NCBI GenBank assembly: GCA_016719535.1
Contig: JADJYX010000047.1
Location: 248,001 to 312,000, forward strand
Length of the DNA stretch: 64,000 bases
Direction of reading: 5' to 3'
DNA from: Rubrivivax sp.
GTDB taxonomy: Bacteria > Pseudomonadota > Gammaproteobacteria > Burkholderiales > Burkholderiaceae_C
Positions 8,579 through 18,710 of the stretch are shown here, in pieces (within the stretch, counting starts at the first letter, position 1; every line of letters begins with the position of its first letter). Both the position numbers and the translations under genes were made by a program. Under the pieces are notes generated by a model. It was not told the DNA's origin and did no database searches. It saw only the letters and a program-made list of their open reading frames with translations.

Positions 8579-8998
8579 ATGACAGGCCTGCAAGACATGC
8601 ACACCCAGCTTGCTGCCATCAACCAGTCGGCCGCGTTCAACCGCTGGTGCGGCCTGGAGCTGAAGTCGGCATCGGCGGGGCAGGTCGAACTCGTGATGCC
8701 CTGGCGTGCCGACTTCGGGCAATACAGCGGCTTCCTGCACGCCGGCCTGATCGGGGCCCTCATCGACACCGCCTGCGGCTTTGCGGCCGTGACGGTGGCG
8801 GGCCCTGGCGTGCTGGCGGCGCACTTCTCGGTGAACTGCCTGCGGCCGGCCCAGGGCGAGCGCTTCATCGCAAGAGCCAGGGTCGTTCGCGCGGGAAGGA
8901 CCCAGGTCTTCACGGCCTGCGAGCTCTTCGCGGTCACGGCCGAGTCAGAAAAGTTGGTCGCTACCGGTGAGACCTTGCTCAGCGTCGCGAAGGCTTGA
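8579..8998 (+). CDS. PaaI-family hotdog thioesterase
   Basis: A 139-residue single hotdog-fold enzyme. The ATG at 8579 is preceded by a strong AAGGAGG site 16 bases behind the MATE stop. The motif Gly-Phe-Leu-His-Ala-Gly-Leu-Ile-Gly-Ala-Leu-Ile-Asp (about 57-69) is the His-Gly/Ala-Gly active-site loop and the helix carrying the catalytic acidic residue of PaaI-type acyl-CoA thioesterases. Length is normal. It most likely hydrolyses an aryl- or acyl-CoA made by neighbouring enzymes. A second, broken member of the superfamily is at 3784-4447. Confidence 0.85.
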   Translation: MTGLQDMHTQLAAINQSAAFNRWCGLELKSASAGQVELVMPWRADFGQYSGFLHAGLIGALIDTACGFAAVTVAGPGVLAAHFSVNCLRPAQGERFIARARVVRAGRTQVFTACELFAVTAESEKLVATGETLLSVAKA

Positions 8999-9046
8999 TC
9001 CAAGTCTGGCAGTCAGCAGGTTCGCCAGGCCATCGGCGGTCAAGGC

Positions 9047-9424
9047 TCATTTGCCGGGTTGCAGGTACGCCGTGAATCCCTGAAACCACAGCACCTCGAC
9101 GAAGTCGCCGCTGAGGAACAGGTCCTCGTCGTGCAGGGCTGCAAGAAAGGCCTCCTTGCCGTCCTGGGCAGACAGGATCCTGAAGCCCTTGTCCGCATTC
9201 CTGAAGGTCAGCGTGAACTTCGGAGCCTTGGTCAAGCCTGCAAAGGATCTCACCCTGCCGTCCTGGATGCGGAAGTGACGCCCGACCTTGTCGAGTGTCT
9301 GAATCTGGAATTCCAGGTTCTTCCCGGCCACATAGCGCGCGCAGTCGGGCTTGGTGTTGATGGCCCGTTGCAGCAGCTTGGGCAGCAGCCAGAGCAGGAG
9401 CTTGAACCTCAGCATGGCCATCAT
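9047..9424 (-). CDS. Small SCP2-like lipid-binding protein (uncertain)
   Basis: A 125-residue protein with a hydrophobic N-terminal helix (Phe-Lys-Leu-Leu-Leu-Trp-Leu-Leu-Pro) and a C-terminal half resembling sterol-carrier-protein-2 domains: a central strand Lys-Phe-Thr-Leu-Thr-Phe-Arg, then Leu-Phe-Leu-Ser-Gly-Asp and an amphipathic C-terminal helix. Such domains bind fatty acyl groups or hydrophobic ligands. Its ATG overlaps the stop of the upstream hydrolase (ATGA at 9421-9424), which indicates translational coupling; it is the last gene of the five-gene operon starting near 13674. The family call rests on pattern, not on a decisive motif. Confidence 0.5.
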   Translation of the reverse strand: MMAMLRFKLLLWLLPKLLQRAINTKPDCARYVAGKNLEFQIQTLDKVGRHFRIQDGRVRSFAGLTKAPKFTLTFRNADKGFRILSAQDGKEAFLAALHDEDLFLSGDFVEVLWFQGFTAYLQPGK

Positions 9425-10266
9425 TCGCCGAGAAACTGGATCGCGTGCTTCAGGAAGCGCCCGGGCTCCTGAAGCTGCGCCGCGTGTCCGGCATCCGGGT
9501 AGACGAACAGCTGCGCATGCGGGATGTTCTGCGCCATGTGCCAGGAGTTGATGGTCGGGATCATCACGTCGTTGACGCCGTTCAGGATGAAGGTCGGTTG
9601 CTGGATCTCGCGAAGATGAGCGAACGGATCCTTCGGGTCCAGCTTCGGCAGGTAGTACAGGTTCGACTCGATCTGCGCCTGCATCACCTCGGGTGAACTC
9701 GGCGGATCCTGGTCCACCCGCTGATGCCGCCGTTGCCAGAAGTCGCGCCCGGCCTGCTGCGCCGCTTCGGAGCGGCCGAAGAACAGGAACAGGAAGTCGT
9801 CCACCGTCGGAACCGGCCGCGGTGCCCGTTCCAGCACGCCGGGGTCGGAATCCGGGTTGCCGCCGCGCGGGCCGGTGCCCAGCAGCATCAGCTTGCGAAC
9901 CAGGTCCGGGTGGCGTCGCGTCAGGTCCTGCGCCTGATAGCCGCCGAGCGAGAAGCCGAGCACGTCGACCTTGCGAAGACCCAGTGCGCGGATCACCGCC
10001 GCCGCGTCGTCGGCCATGTGCTCGATGCGCGTGCGCGGCTTGCCGGAAGACGATGCGACACCGCGGCCGTTGTACAGGATCACCTCGCGCCCGGCAGCCA
10101 GGCCGTCCGTCATCAGCGGGTCCCAGTGGTCCATGCCGCCGCGGAAGTGCTGCAGGAAGAACAAGGGCGGCTGATCGGTTGTGCTGTTGCCCCAGCGGCG
10201 ATAGGCCAATCGGTCGCCGTCGACTTCGACGAAGCGGGTGGGGGCGGTGCGGTGGGTGTCGGTCAT
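9421..10266 (-). CDS. Alpha/beta-hydrolase
   Basis: 281 residues. The catalytic serine is in the nucleophile elbow Gly-Phe-Ser-Leu-Gly-Gly (Ser106), the acid is probably in Asn-Gly-Val-Asn-Asp, and the His is in Tyr-Pro-Asp-Ala-Gly-His. No signal peptide, so it is cytoplasmic. It shares extended similarity with the next gene upstream (Trp-Asp-Pro, Asp-Gly-Leu-Ala-Ala, Asn-x-Arg-Gly-x-x-Ala-Ser-Ser-Gly), so the two are tandem duplicates that differ in cellular location. Likely substrates are esters or lactones, or it may work like a C-C bond hydrolase or haloperoxidase; the sequence does not decide. Confidence 0.8.
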   Translation of the reverse strand: MTDTHRTAPTRFVEVDGDRLAYRRWGNSTTDQPPLFFLQHFRGGMDHWDPLMTDGLAAGREVILYNGRGVASSSGKPRTRIEHMADDAAAVIRALGLRKVDVLGFSLGGYQAQDLTRRHPDLVRKLMLLGTGPRGGNPDSDPGVLERAPRPVPTVDDFLFLFFGRSEAAQQAGRDFWQRRHQRVDQDPPSSPEVMQAQIESNLYYLPKLDPKDPFAHLREIQQPTFILNGVNDVMIPTINSWHMAQNIPHAQLFVYPDAGHAAQLQEPGRFLKHAIQFLGE

Positions 10267-10289
10267 GACGTGTCCTTCCTTCGATGGCG

Positions 10290-11261
10290 CTATCGCGCCA
10301 GGAACTCGAGCGCCTTGGGCATGAAGTCGGCGTGGAACTGGAAGATCGCGCCGTGGCCGGCGTCGGGGTAGACGATCAGCGTGCTGTTGGGCAGGCGCCG
10401 CGCCAGGTCGTGGGTGTTCGTCGTCGGCACCATGCGGTCGGCATCGCCGTTGGCCACCAGCACGGGATGCTTGACGACCGAGAGGTCCGCTGGTGTCTTC
10501 AGACCCCAGGTGCGCAGGGCTTCGAGCTGGGCGAACAACGCGCCCACGGTGATCTCCGTGTCACGGTTCTGCGTCCGTTCCCTGATGCGCGCCAGGAACG
10601 CCTTGCCAGCTGAGATGCCATCAGGCGTTCGGGTGAAGAACAGGAACTGCTTCGGGTCCTGCCCGGTGAAGAAGCCGCGAAGGATGTCGTAGAAGGTCAC
10701 GCCGGCCACGGTGCTGATGCCTTCGCCACCGGCAGGCCCGGTGCCCGTGAGGATCATCTTGCGCACGAGTTTCGGTTCCTTCAGCACGACTTCCTGGGCA
10801 ACCATCCCGCCCATCGAGAAGCCGAACAGGTCCACCTGCGTCAGGCCCTTGGCCTTGATGAAGGTGATGGCGTCGTCGGCCATCTGCTCCATCGAACTCG
10901 ACGGCGACCCGCTGGACGCACCGATGCCGCGGTTGTTGAAGGCGATCACGTGATGCTTGGCCGCCAGACCGTCCACGATCCGCGGATCCCAGTTGTCCAG
11001 CACGGCGGCCAGGTGCACCAGCAGCACCACCGGCGTGCCGCCATGGTGCTGGCCCAGTTCGCGGTAGGTGAAGTCCACGCCACCGGCCGAGATGGTCTGG
11101 GTCGGCACGGTGGCCCACTTCTGGGCCTGGGCTTGCACGGCAGCAGGCGGGCCCGCCATCGTGGCACCGGGCTGCTGGGCACTCGCGGCGGTGGTGAACG
11201 ACAGCCATGGCAGGGCGGCCAGGGCCAGTGTCAGGGCGGTTGTCTTCAGGGAGTGACGCAT
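10290..11261 (-). CDS. Exported alpha/beta-hydrolase
   Basis: 323 residues with a clear Sec signal peptide (Arg/His/Lys start, Leu/Ala core, cleavage after Ala-Ala-Ser-Ala near residue 28). The hydrolase core has Gly-Phe-Ser-Met-Gly-Gly (Ser149), an acid loop Asn-Gly-Asp-Ala-Asp and Tyr-Pro-Asp-Ala-Gly-His near the end. It is a paralogue of the downstream gene 23 bases away, but is targeted to the periplasm. A pair of periplasmic and cytoplasmic hydrolases suggests stepwise hydrolysis of an imported ester-type compound; this is inference. Confidence 0.8.
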   Translation of the reverse strand: MRHSLKTTALTLALAALPWLSFTTAASAQQPGATMAGPPAAVQAQAQKWATVPTQTISAGGVDFTYRELGQHHGGTPVVLLVHLAAVLDNWDPRIVDGLAAKHHVIAFNNRGIGASSGSPSSSMEQMADDAITFIKAKGLTQVDLFGFSMGGMVAQEVVLKEPKLVRKMILTGTGPAGGEGISTVAGVTFYDILRGFFTGQDPKQFLFFTRTPDGISAGKAFLARIRERTQNRDTEITVGALFAQLEALRTWGLKTPADLSVVKHPVLVANGDADRMVPTTNTHDLARRLPNSTLIVYPDAGHGAIFQFHADFMPKALEFLAR

Positions 11262-11321
11262 GGCAGGGGCTTTCAGGTTTTCGCTTTGATGGAGGGTGGG
11301 CGGCAGGCGGCCTTTGCCGAC

Positions 11322-12584
<1,263 letters not shown>

Positions 12585-12672
12585 GGTGCTTCCTGGACGA
12601 GGCGGCTTCGAGCGCGTTGCCGGTGGGGATATGGGACATGGCGTGCTCCGCCAGCGTGCTGTTCGATGGCAG

Positions 12673-13674
12673 CTATCGCATCTGCACGACGACCTTGCCC
12701 TTGGCGCGCCCCTGGGCGAGGTAGTCGAGGGCCTCCTTGGCCTGCTCGAAGGGAAATACCCGGTCGATCACCGGCCGGATGCGCTGTGTTTCGAGCAGCT
12801 TGCCGATCTGGGCGAGCTGATCGCCGTCGGCGCGGGCAAAGAGGAACGAGTAGTCGACGTCCTGCTGCTTCGCCAGGCGCTTGATCTTGCGGCTCATCAG
12901 CGCGAAGACGACGGTCAGGACGATGTTGGCGCGGCGCGCGCGCGCGAAGGCGACGTCCAGCGGCCCGACCAGCGAGACGATCTTGCCGCGCGGCTTGAGG
13001 ATGCCGATGGACTTCTCGATCGAGTCACCCCGGATGGTGCCCAGCGCCGCGTCGTAGTCGCGCAGTACCGTCTCGAATGCCTGCTGCTTGTAGTCGACCA
13101 CCTCGTCGGCGCCCAGGCTGCGCACCAGGTCGACATTGCCGGTGCTGGTGGTGGTGCCCACCTTGGCGCCCAGCCACTTGGCCAACTGGATCGCGAAGGT
13201 GCCGATGCCGCCGGAGCCGGCCGGAATGAACACCTTCTGCCCGGCGCGCAGACCGATGCGCTCCTTCAGCGCCTGCCAGGAGGTCAGCCCGACCATCGGG
13301 ATCGACGCCGCCTGCACGAAGTCCAGGTTGGCCGGTTTCAGTGCGGCAGCGCTCTCGGGCACGACCGCGAACTCGGCGATCGAGCCCGTGCCCAGGTCGA
13401 AGATGTTGGCGAAGACCGCGTCACCCGGCTTGAAGCGGGTCACCCGGCTGCCGACCTCGATCACCACGCCCGCCAGATCGCTGCCCAGGGTGGCCGGCAG
13501 CTGGAACTTGACGACGGCCTTGAAGATGCCGGTCGGGATCATGTTGTCGATCGGGTTGACGCTCGCCGCGTGCACCTGGACCAGCAGTTCATTGGCCTTC
13601 AGCGCTGGCCGCGGGACGTCGGAGAACCCGATCTCGGGCGACTTGCCATAGCGTTTGAAGGTGAGTGCTTTCAT
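12673..13674 (-). CDS. Zinc-independent MDR-family NAD(P)H oxidoreductase (quinone reductase-like)
   Basis: About 333 residues from ATG 13674. An in-frame start at 13734 would add 20 residues but reaches into the operator, so the shorter form is preferred. The N-terminal GroES-like domain has Val-His-Ala-Ala-Ser-Val-Asn-Pro-Ile-Asp and Gly-Ser-Asp-Leu-Ala-Gly-Val-Val. The Rossmann motif is Ala-Gly-Ser-Gly-Gly-Ile-Gly-Thr-Phe-Ala. No structural-zinc cysteine cluster is seen, typical of quinone/enone reductases. It is the first gene of the leftward operon and faces the TetR gene at 13834 across two palindromes. Confidence 0.85.
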   Translation of the reverse strand: MKALTFKRYGKSPEIGFSDVPRPALKANELLVQVHAASVNPIDNMIPTGIFKAVVKFQLPATLGSDLAGVVIEVGSRVTRFKPGDAVFANIFDLGTGSIAEFAVVPESAAALKPANLDFVQAASIPMVGLTSWQALKERIGLRAGQKVFIPAGSGGIGTFAIQLAKWLGAKVGTTTSTGNVDLVRSLGADEVVDYKQQAFETVLRDYDAALGTIRGDSIEKSIGILKPRGKIVSLVGPLDVAFARARRANIVLTVVFALMSRKIKRLAKQQDVDYSFLFARADGDQLAQIGKLLETQRIRPVIDRVFPFEQAKEALDYLAQGRAKGKVVVQMR

Positions 13675-13733
13675 GGGGGCTCGCAGGGTCCGGGATCGGT
13701 GTCTCGCCAGGCGAGGCGAGTTCGAATGCCGCA

Positions 13734-13794
13734 ATGATGACGCCCATCATCGTAAAAGTCAAGTCTTTGATGATGCACATCATCAATGTATAGT
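13734..13794. promoter_or_regulatory. tetR2/MDR divergent promoter with two ATGATG-type palindromes
   Basis: ATGATG-N5-CATCAT lies at 13734-13750 and a 20-base inverted repeat with 9-base arms (TTGATGATG-CA-CATCATCAA) at 13767-13786. Toward tetR a plausible promoter is TTGATG (13767-13772) and TATAGT (13789-13794) with a 16-base spacer, so the larger palindrome lies exactly between -35 and -10. That layout is typical of TetR autorepression. The half-site matches that of the first TetR paralogue. Confidence 0.65.
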
Positions 13795-13833
13795 TGACAG
13801 CGAACACGTCGAGCCAACCCACTGCAGGCAGCC

Positions 13834-14445
13834 ATGAAAGTCACCAAGGCCCAGGCGCAAGCCAACCGAGCCCTCGTCGTCGAGACGGCCTCGCAGCTGT
13901 TCCGCGAGCGCGGGTTCGATGGCGTCGGCGTGGCCGACCTGATGGCGGCCGCGGGCTTCACGCATGGCGGCTTCTACAAGCAGTTCGGTTCGAAGGCCGA
14001 CTTGATGGCCGAGGCCACGGCCTGTGGCATCGCCCAGACCGGGGCGCTGGCCGAGGGCGTGGATGCAGCGGAATTCGTCAGGCACTACCTCTCGCGCGAG
14101 CACCGGGACAACCGCGCGACCGGCTGCACGATGGCTGCGCTGGGCGGTGACGCGGCCCGGCAGCCGGATTCGGTCCGCGTCGCCTTCGAGGATGGCGTCG
14201 AGAACCTGCTGGCGCTGCTGGGCCGGAAGGGCGCTTCATCGGGCCCGGCCGATGCAGCGCGGGCGCGGGCCAGGCTCATCGACGTGCTGTCGCACGCGGT
14301 GGGCGCCCTCGTCCTGTCGCGCGCCTGCCCCGACGATTCGCCGCTTGCCGATGAAATCCTGACGGTCTGCCGCGATGCCATCCTGGGTTCGCAGACGCCG
14401 CTTGGCACCGAGAGGGCGAAGGCGCGCAAACGCAAGGTGGGCTGA
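13834..14445 (+). CDS. TetR/AcrR-family transcriptional regulator (paralogue 2)
   Basis: 203 residues. The helix-turn-helix ends in THGGFYKQFGSK, almost the same recognition segment as the regulator at 6538. The ligand domain has His-Arg-Asp-Asn-Arg-Ala-Thr-Gly-Cys-Thr-Met-Ala-Ala-Leu, and the C-terminus is basic. It is divergent from the MDR-OYE-hydrolase-hydrolase-SCP2 operon and very likely represses both itself and that operon through the palindromes at 13734-13786. Because the two paralogues recognise similar half-sites, cross-regulation of the two modules is possible. Confidence 0.85.
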   Translation: MKVTKAQAQANRALVVETASQLFRERGFDGVGVADLMAAAGFTHGGFYKQFGSKADLMAEATACGIAQTGALAEGVDAAEFVRHYLSREHRDNRATGCTMAALGGDAARQPDSVRVAFEDGVENLLALLGRKGASSGPADAARARARLIDVLSHAVGALVLSRACPDDSPLADEILTVCRDAILGSQTPLGTERAKARKRKVG

Positions 14446-14491
14446 GGTCCATTTCGGCGAGCGCCGCTGTCGCCCAGGGCGTGGTCGACAG

Positions 14492-14854
14492 TCAGGCGGC
14501 AAACCGCTTGACCGCGTGTTCATCCCATTCGATGCCGATCCCGGCGCGATCCGGAATCTGCAGCTGCCCGGCCACCACCGGGAAGGGCTCCTTCAGGATC
14601 GGGTCGGCCCAATCCTGCCACTGCAGCCAATGCGCCGTCTCGGTGACCCGCCTGAGGTGTGCGGAGGCTTCCGGATGGAGGTGCATCGACACCTCGATGC
14701 CGGCCGCCGCGGCGATCGGCACCGAACGCAACCACCCTGACACGCCGCCGATCCACATGATGTCGGGCATCACGTGGTCGCCGGCCTGCATCGTGACCGC
14801 CCGGTGCAGCTCGCGTGCGCCGTAGAAGCTCTCGCCCCGTTGCAGCGGTAGGCG
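14492..14854 (-). pseudogene. Enolase-superfamily (mandelate racemase-like) enzyme, C-terminal fragment
   Basis: The last 120 codons of a mandelate racemase/muconate-lactonizing-type enzyme. They show Gly-Glu-Ser-Phe-Tyr-Gly near the barrel end, Asp-Ile-Met-Trp-Ile-Gly-Gly-Val-Ser-Gly-Trp and His-Leu-His-Pro-Glu-Ala. The closing segment with Ile-Pro-Asp-Arg-Ala-Gly-Ile-Gly-Ile-Glu-Trp-Asp is also typical. The N-terminal capping domain and the Lys-x-Lys barrel strand are missing; the upstream sequence belongs to a dioxygenase. A deletion has joined the two genes. Confidence 0.6.
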
Positions 14855-15519
14855 ACCGGTTTGCCGTAGGTCTCCATTTCTTCGACGAGCGCGTGCAGAT
14901 AGTCGTCGAAAGCGAGCGATGGCCTCGGCACCGATGGGCCTGCCTGGCCTCGCACGTCGAAATGAGTGTGCGGCGGCCGCAGCCATCCTGGCACGGGCGT
15001 GACCGGGCAGGCGCCGGGCTCGACGGTCTTGATGCGATAGCGGCCTTCGGCATCGGCTCGAACCCTGGCACAGCCGTCGAAGTTCGAATCGATCGGCTGC
15101 GGGTTGTGGTCTGCCGCATGGGTGTACCGGCCCGCGGCGTTTGCCTGCCAGATCTCGAGATCGGCGTTGGCGACCGGCTCGCCGCGCACGTTGGTGACGC
15201 GTCCGCTCGAGTACACGATCGTTGCCAGCGCGCGGGCGTCCTTGCCGGCGATGACGGTCAGGTCGGCGTCCCGATCCAACGGCAAACGCAGGGGGTAGGG
15301 CGGCCCGATGCCCTGCCCGGACGTCGGGCGCATGGTCGCTCGAGCCGCGGGCTGCTGGCCGAACTCCGGCATCACCGCCGTGGTGGGCCCGGCACCCGTG
15401 AACGCTGCTGAAGCCGTCAACAGACGTCGGCGCCTCCAGCCGTGCGCCGACGCGCCTGGCCTGTCGTGAGCGTGGCGCTGACCGCCATCGATGGAGACTG
15501 TCGGGTCGCACATGGGCAT
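14855..15519 (-). pseudogene. Intradiol ring-cleavage dioxygenase, 3'-truncated
   Basis: The N-terminal part of a protocatechuate/catechol-type intradiol dioxygenase. A possible Tat-like leader (Arg-Arg-Arg-Arg-Leu-Leu) is followed by family motifs Gly-Arg-Val-x-Asn-x-x-Gly-Glu-Pro-Val, Leu-Glu-Ile-Trp-Gln-Ala-Asn, Gly-Arg-Tyr-x-His and Arg-Pro-Pro-His-Thr-His-Phe. Both histidine iron ligands and the first tyrosine are present. The second tyrosine ligand, expected in Pro-Gly-x-Tyr-Pro, is a Cys here (PGACP). After the His pair the frame passes into enolase-family sequence. The missing ligand and fusion indicate a dead gene; an aromatic pathway probably once stood here. Confidence 0.65.
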
Positions 15520-15676
15520 CCTCTGCGATGACGTGGCTCACTCTGACGGCAACTGTCGCGCGCGCGCCGCAGTGCCGGCGTCGTGCAGCGCGTCGGACTT
15601 GACCTCGTTCAAGACAGTCGCAGCTCACCCGGTCGATGCGGCCGTGCCGGGCGGCGCGCACGCTATCGTGTCTGAC

Positions 15677-16195
15677 GTGACGCTCCTCTCGCCTGGCCCG
15701 CTCTGCACACAGCGAACGGCTCGACCGCACACGCAGGTCGACCCGTTGCGGTCCTTTACGCGCCGCGCTCGCCGCCTCTGGCTGTGCGGGCTGTTGCTGG
15801 CGATGCTGTTCTCGGCGCTGCAGAGCGTGCTCGGTGCCGTGGTCGTCGGCGCGCTGACCGGCGGCGCGCCGCTGGTCGAGGTCTGCACGCCGCAGGGCAT
15901 GCGCTGGATGCCGCTGGCGGCCGCCGAACTCGCCACGCCGTCCTCCGGCCCCGGTGCCACGGGCACTGCCAGCGACCTGCCGGCCAGCCTGCGGGGACTG
16001 GCCCAACCCTGCGCCTGGGCGCTGGCACACGTCAGCGTGCCGCCCGCGCCGCCGACCGATCGTCAGCCGGTGCTGCCGATGCCGGTCCGGCTGGCGCTGC
16101 CGCCTCCTGACACCGCCGATCGGCTGCCGCCTGTCGACAGCGGGCGGATCCTCCTGACGGCACCGATGCGCGCGCCACCGGCCCGCACCGCCTGA
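15677..16195 (+). CDS. DUF2946-like membrane-anchored protein next to copper receptor
   Basis: About 172 residues from GTG 15677; the open frame extends further upstream but that part looks non-coding. One N-terminal transmembrane helix (about residues 35-60) is followed by a periplasmic domain. Two cysteine-containing motifs mark DUF2946: Val-Cys-Thr-Pro-Gln-Gly-Met-Arg-Trp and Gln-Pro-Cys-Ala-Trp-Ala-Leu-Ala-His. The tail is Pro-rich. DUF2946 genes commonly lie directly before TonB-dependent copper receptors, as here, and are thought to assist copper handling. The Cys/Met/His residues could bind copper; this is inference. Confidence 0.65.
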   Translation: MTLLSPGPLCTQRTARPHTQVDPLRSFTRRARRLWLCGLLLAMLFSALQSVLGAVVVGALTGGAPLVEVCTPQGMRWMPLAAAELATPSSGPGATGTASDLPASLRGLAQPCAWALAHVSVPPAPPTDRQPVLPMPVRLALPPPDTADRLPPVDSGRILLTAPMRAPPARTA

Positions 16196-16325
16196 GCCCC
16201 GGGCCGGCCCCGCGCCGGCTCGCCCATCGCCTTTTCGTGACCTTCCGGTCGCGGGCCCCCCGGGCCCGCGCCGGCCGGCGTCGTGCGCGCTGCCGCTGAG
16301 GCAGCCGGCACACGCCCTGCTCAGG

Positions 16326-18710
16326 ATGACTCCCATGCCTACCTTCGCTCCGACCCGGGCGGCCGCCGGCCGCCACCCCGCACCGCGCCTGTCGACCCTC
16401 GGCCTGGCCCTCGCAGCGGCCCTGCCGTTGGCCGCCCCCTTCCTCGCGAACCCCGCGCGTGCGGCCGACGCTGCCGCGGCGCCTGCGCCTGCAGCCTCCG
16501 CCGCGTCCGCCGCCGCCGATCCGGTGGTGGTGACGGGCGTGCGGCCCAAGCCGCTGCCCCAGGCCGAAGGGCCGGGCGAGCGTGAACTCCGCGCGCGCCG
16601 CGCCGCCACCAGCGACAGCGCGAAGCTGCTGCAGGGCGTGCCCGGCCTGTCGCTCTACACCGCCGGCGGCGTCTCCAGCCTGCCGGTCATCCGCGGCCTG
16701 GCCGACGACCGCCTGCGCATCAAGGTGGACGGCATGGACCTGATCTCGGCCTGCGGCAACCACATGAACCCGCCGCTGTCGTACATCGACGCCAGCGCGG
16801 TGCACAGCGTCGAGGTCTTCGCCGGCATCGCGCCGGTCAGCGCCGGTGGCGACAGCATCGGCGGCACGGTATCGGTGCGCTCGGCCGAGCCGGAATTCGC
16901 CGCCGCCGGTGCCGGCCTGCTGACCCGGGGCGAGATCGGCGCGAGCGTGCGCAGCAACGGCCGCGGTGCGGCTGGCAACCTGGGGGCGACGATCGCCAGC
17001 GCGCAACTGAGCTTCAACTACCGCGGGTCGATCGCCCGGGCCGACAACGTCCACGCCGGCCAGGCCTTCAAGGCCGCCGGCCCGGCCGCCGCCGGGCGCG
17101 GGCTGCTCGACGCCGACGAGGTGGGCTCGACCGCCTACGACGTGGTCAATCACGCGCTGTCGGCCGCGTGGCGCATCGGCACGCAACACGTGGCCGAGCT
17201 GCGGCTGGGGCTGCAGGACATCGCCAAGCAGAACTGGCCCAACCAGCGCATGGACATGACCGGCAATCTCAGCCAGCAGGTCAATCTGCGCTACCAGGGC
17301 CGTTTCGACTGGGGCCAGCTCGAAGCCCGCGTCTATCGCGAGAATACCGAGCACGCCATGCAGTTCGGCGAAGACAAGCTGTACTGGTACGGGCCCGCCG
17401 GCGGCAGCGACGGCGTGGCCGGCCCGATCAGCGGGGGCACCACCGGCTACGCCGCCGGCATGCCGATGGACACCCACGGCCGCAACACCGGCTCGAGCCT
17501 CAAGGCCGACGTCCCGCTCAACGAGCGCGACCTGCTGCGCGTCGGCACCGAGTGGCAGCGCTACCGCCTCGACGACTGGTGGGACCCCTCCGGCAAGGGC
17601 ATGTGGCCCGACACCTTCTGGAATATCCGCGACGGCCGACGTGACCGCGCGGCACTGTTCGGCGAGTGGGAGGCGCAGTGGACGCCGCAGTGGCTCAGCC
17701 ACCTCGGCCTGCGCCACGAGACGGTGACGATGGATGCCGGCCCGGTGCAGGGCTACAGCGCCGCCTTCAGCCCCACCGACCAGGCCGCCTTCAACGCCGC
17801 CGACCGCCGGCACACCGACCGCAACCCCAACCTCGTCGCGCTGCTGCGCTACAAGCCCGCCACGACGCTGACGCTCGAGGGCGGCTATGCGATGAAGACG
17901 CGCTCGCCCAACCTCTACGAGCGCTACGCCTGGTCGACCCACGGCATGGCGATGCGCATGATCAACCTCGTCGGCGACGGCAACGGCTATGTCGGCAACC
18001 TGACGCTGCAGCCCGAGACCGCCCACACCGTCAGCGCCGCTGCCGAGTGGCAGGCCGAGGACGGCCAGGGCTGGCACCTGCGGGTGTCGCCGCACCTGAC
18101 GCAGGTCGAGGACTATATCGACGCCGAGCGCTGCTTCGCCAGGTCGACCAACACCGCCTGCACGGCCGCCAACCTGACGCTTCAGGACGGCTTCGTCTAC
18201 CTGCGCTACGTCAACCAGTCGGCCCGGCTGTACGGGGTGGACCTGTCGGGCGACCTGCAACTCGGCGAGTGGGGCGCGCTGGGCGAGGTGGGCACGCGCG
18301 CCCAGATCAGCTGGCTGCGCGGCACCAACCGCGACACCGGCGACCAGCTCCTCAACATCATGCCGCTGCACGCCCGGTTCACGCTGGAGCAACGCCGGCC
18401 GCTGGCCGGCGGCCGCTGGAACGGCGCGCTGGAACTCGAGCTGGTCGGCGCCAAGGACCGCGTCTCGGCCACCCGCAACGAGATGCGCACCGCCGGCTAC
18501 GGCCTGCTGCACCTGCGCGCAGGGTGGGAGCTCGGCGGCCTGCGCATCGACGTGGGCATCGAGAACCTGCTCGACCGCTTCTACCGGCACCCGCTGGGCG
18601 GCGCCTACCTCGGCCAGGGCAAGACCATGTCGGCCACCGGCGTGCCCTGGGGGACGCCGGTGCCGGGCCCCGGCCGCAGCTTCCATGCCGGCGTGAACTG
18701 GAAGTTCTGA
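16326..18710 (+). CDS. TonB-dependent copper receptor (OprC/NosA type)
   Basis: 794 residues. A signal peptide is cleaved near Ala-Arg-Ala (about residue 46), then an Ala-rich linker leads to the plug starting Pro-Val-Val-Val-Thr-Gly. The plug carries ACGNHMNPPLSYID, the His/Met/Cys-containing segment typical of OprC/NosA-type copper receptors, and a closing strand Gly-Gly-Asp-Ser-Ile-Gly-Gly-Thr-Val. The beta-barrel ends in Val-Asn-Trp-Lys-Phe, the terminal Phe needed for BAM insertion. The DUF2946-like gene lies 130 bases upstream. The gap contains a GC-only hairpin around 16252-16270 and no obvious regulator site. Confidence 0.85.
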   Translation: MTPMPTFAPTRAAAGRHPAPRLSTLGLALAAALPLAAPFLANPARAADAAAAPAPAASAASAAADPVVVTGVRPKPLPQAEGPGERELRARRAATSDSAKLLQGVPGLSLYTAGGVSSLPVIRGLADDRLRIKVDGMDLISACGNHMNPPLSYIDASAVHSVEVFAGIAPVSAGGDSIGGTVSVRSAEPEFAAAGAGLLTRGEIGASVRSNGRGAAGNLGATIASAQLSFNYRGSIARADNVHAGQAFKAAGPAAAGRGLLDADEVGSTAYDVVNHALSAAWRIGTQHVAELRLGLQDIAKQNWPNQRMDMTGNLSQQVNLRYQGRFDWGQLEARVYRENTEHAMQFGEDKLYWYGPAGGSDGVAGPISGGTTGYAAGMPMDTHGRNTGSSLKADVPLNERDLLRVGTEWQRYRLDDWWDPSGKGMWPDTFWNIRDGRRDRAALFGEWEAQWTPQWLSHLGLRHETVTMDAGPVQGYSAAFSPTDQAAFNAADRRHTDRNPNLVALLRYKPATTLTLEGGYAMKTRSPNLYERYAWSTHGMAMRMINLVGDGNGYVGNLTLQPETAHTVSAAAEWQAEDGQGWHLRVSPHLTQVEDYIDAERCFARSTNTACTAANLTLQDGFVYLRYVNQSARLYGVDLSGDLQLGEWGALGEVGTRAQISWLRGTNRDTGDQLLNIMPLHARFTLEQRRPLAGGRWNGALELELVGAKDRVSATRNEMRTAGYGLLHLRAGWELGGLRIDVGIENLLDRFYRHPLGGAYLGQGKTMSATGVPWGTPVPGPGRSFHAGVNWKF

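Noticed and set aside
16032..18686. Very long open frame on the minus strand opposite the copper receptor gene
   Set aside because: It mirrors the codon structure of the receptor, which has full family motifs; long antisense frames are expected at this GC content.
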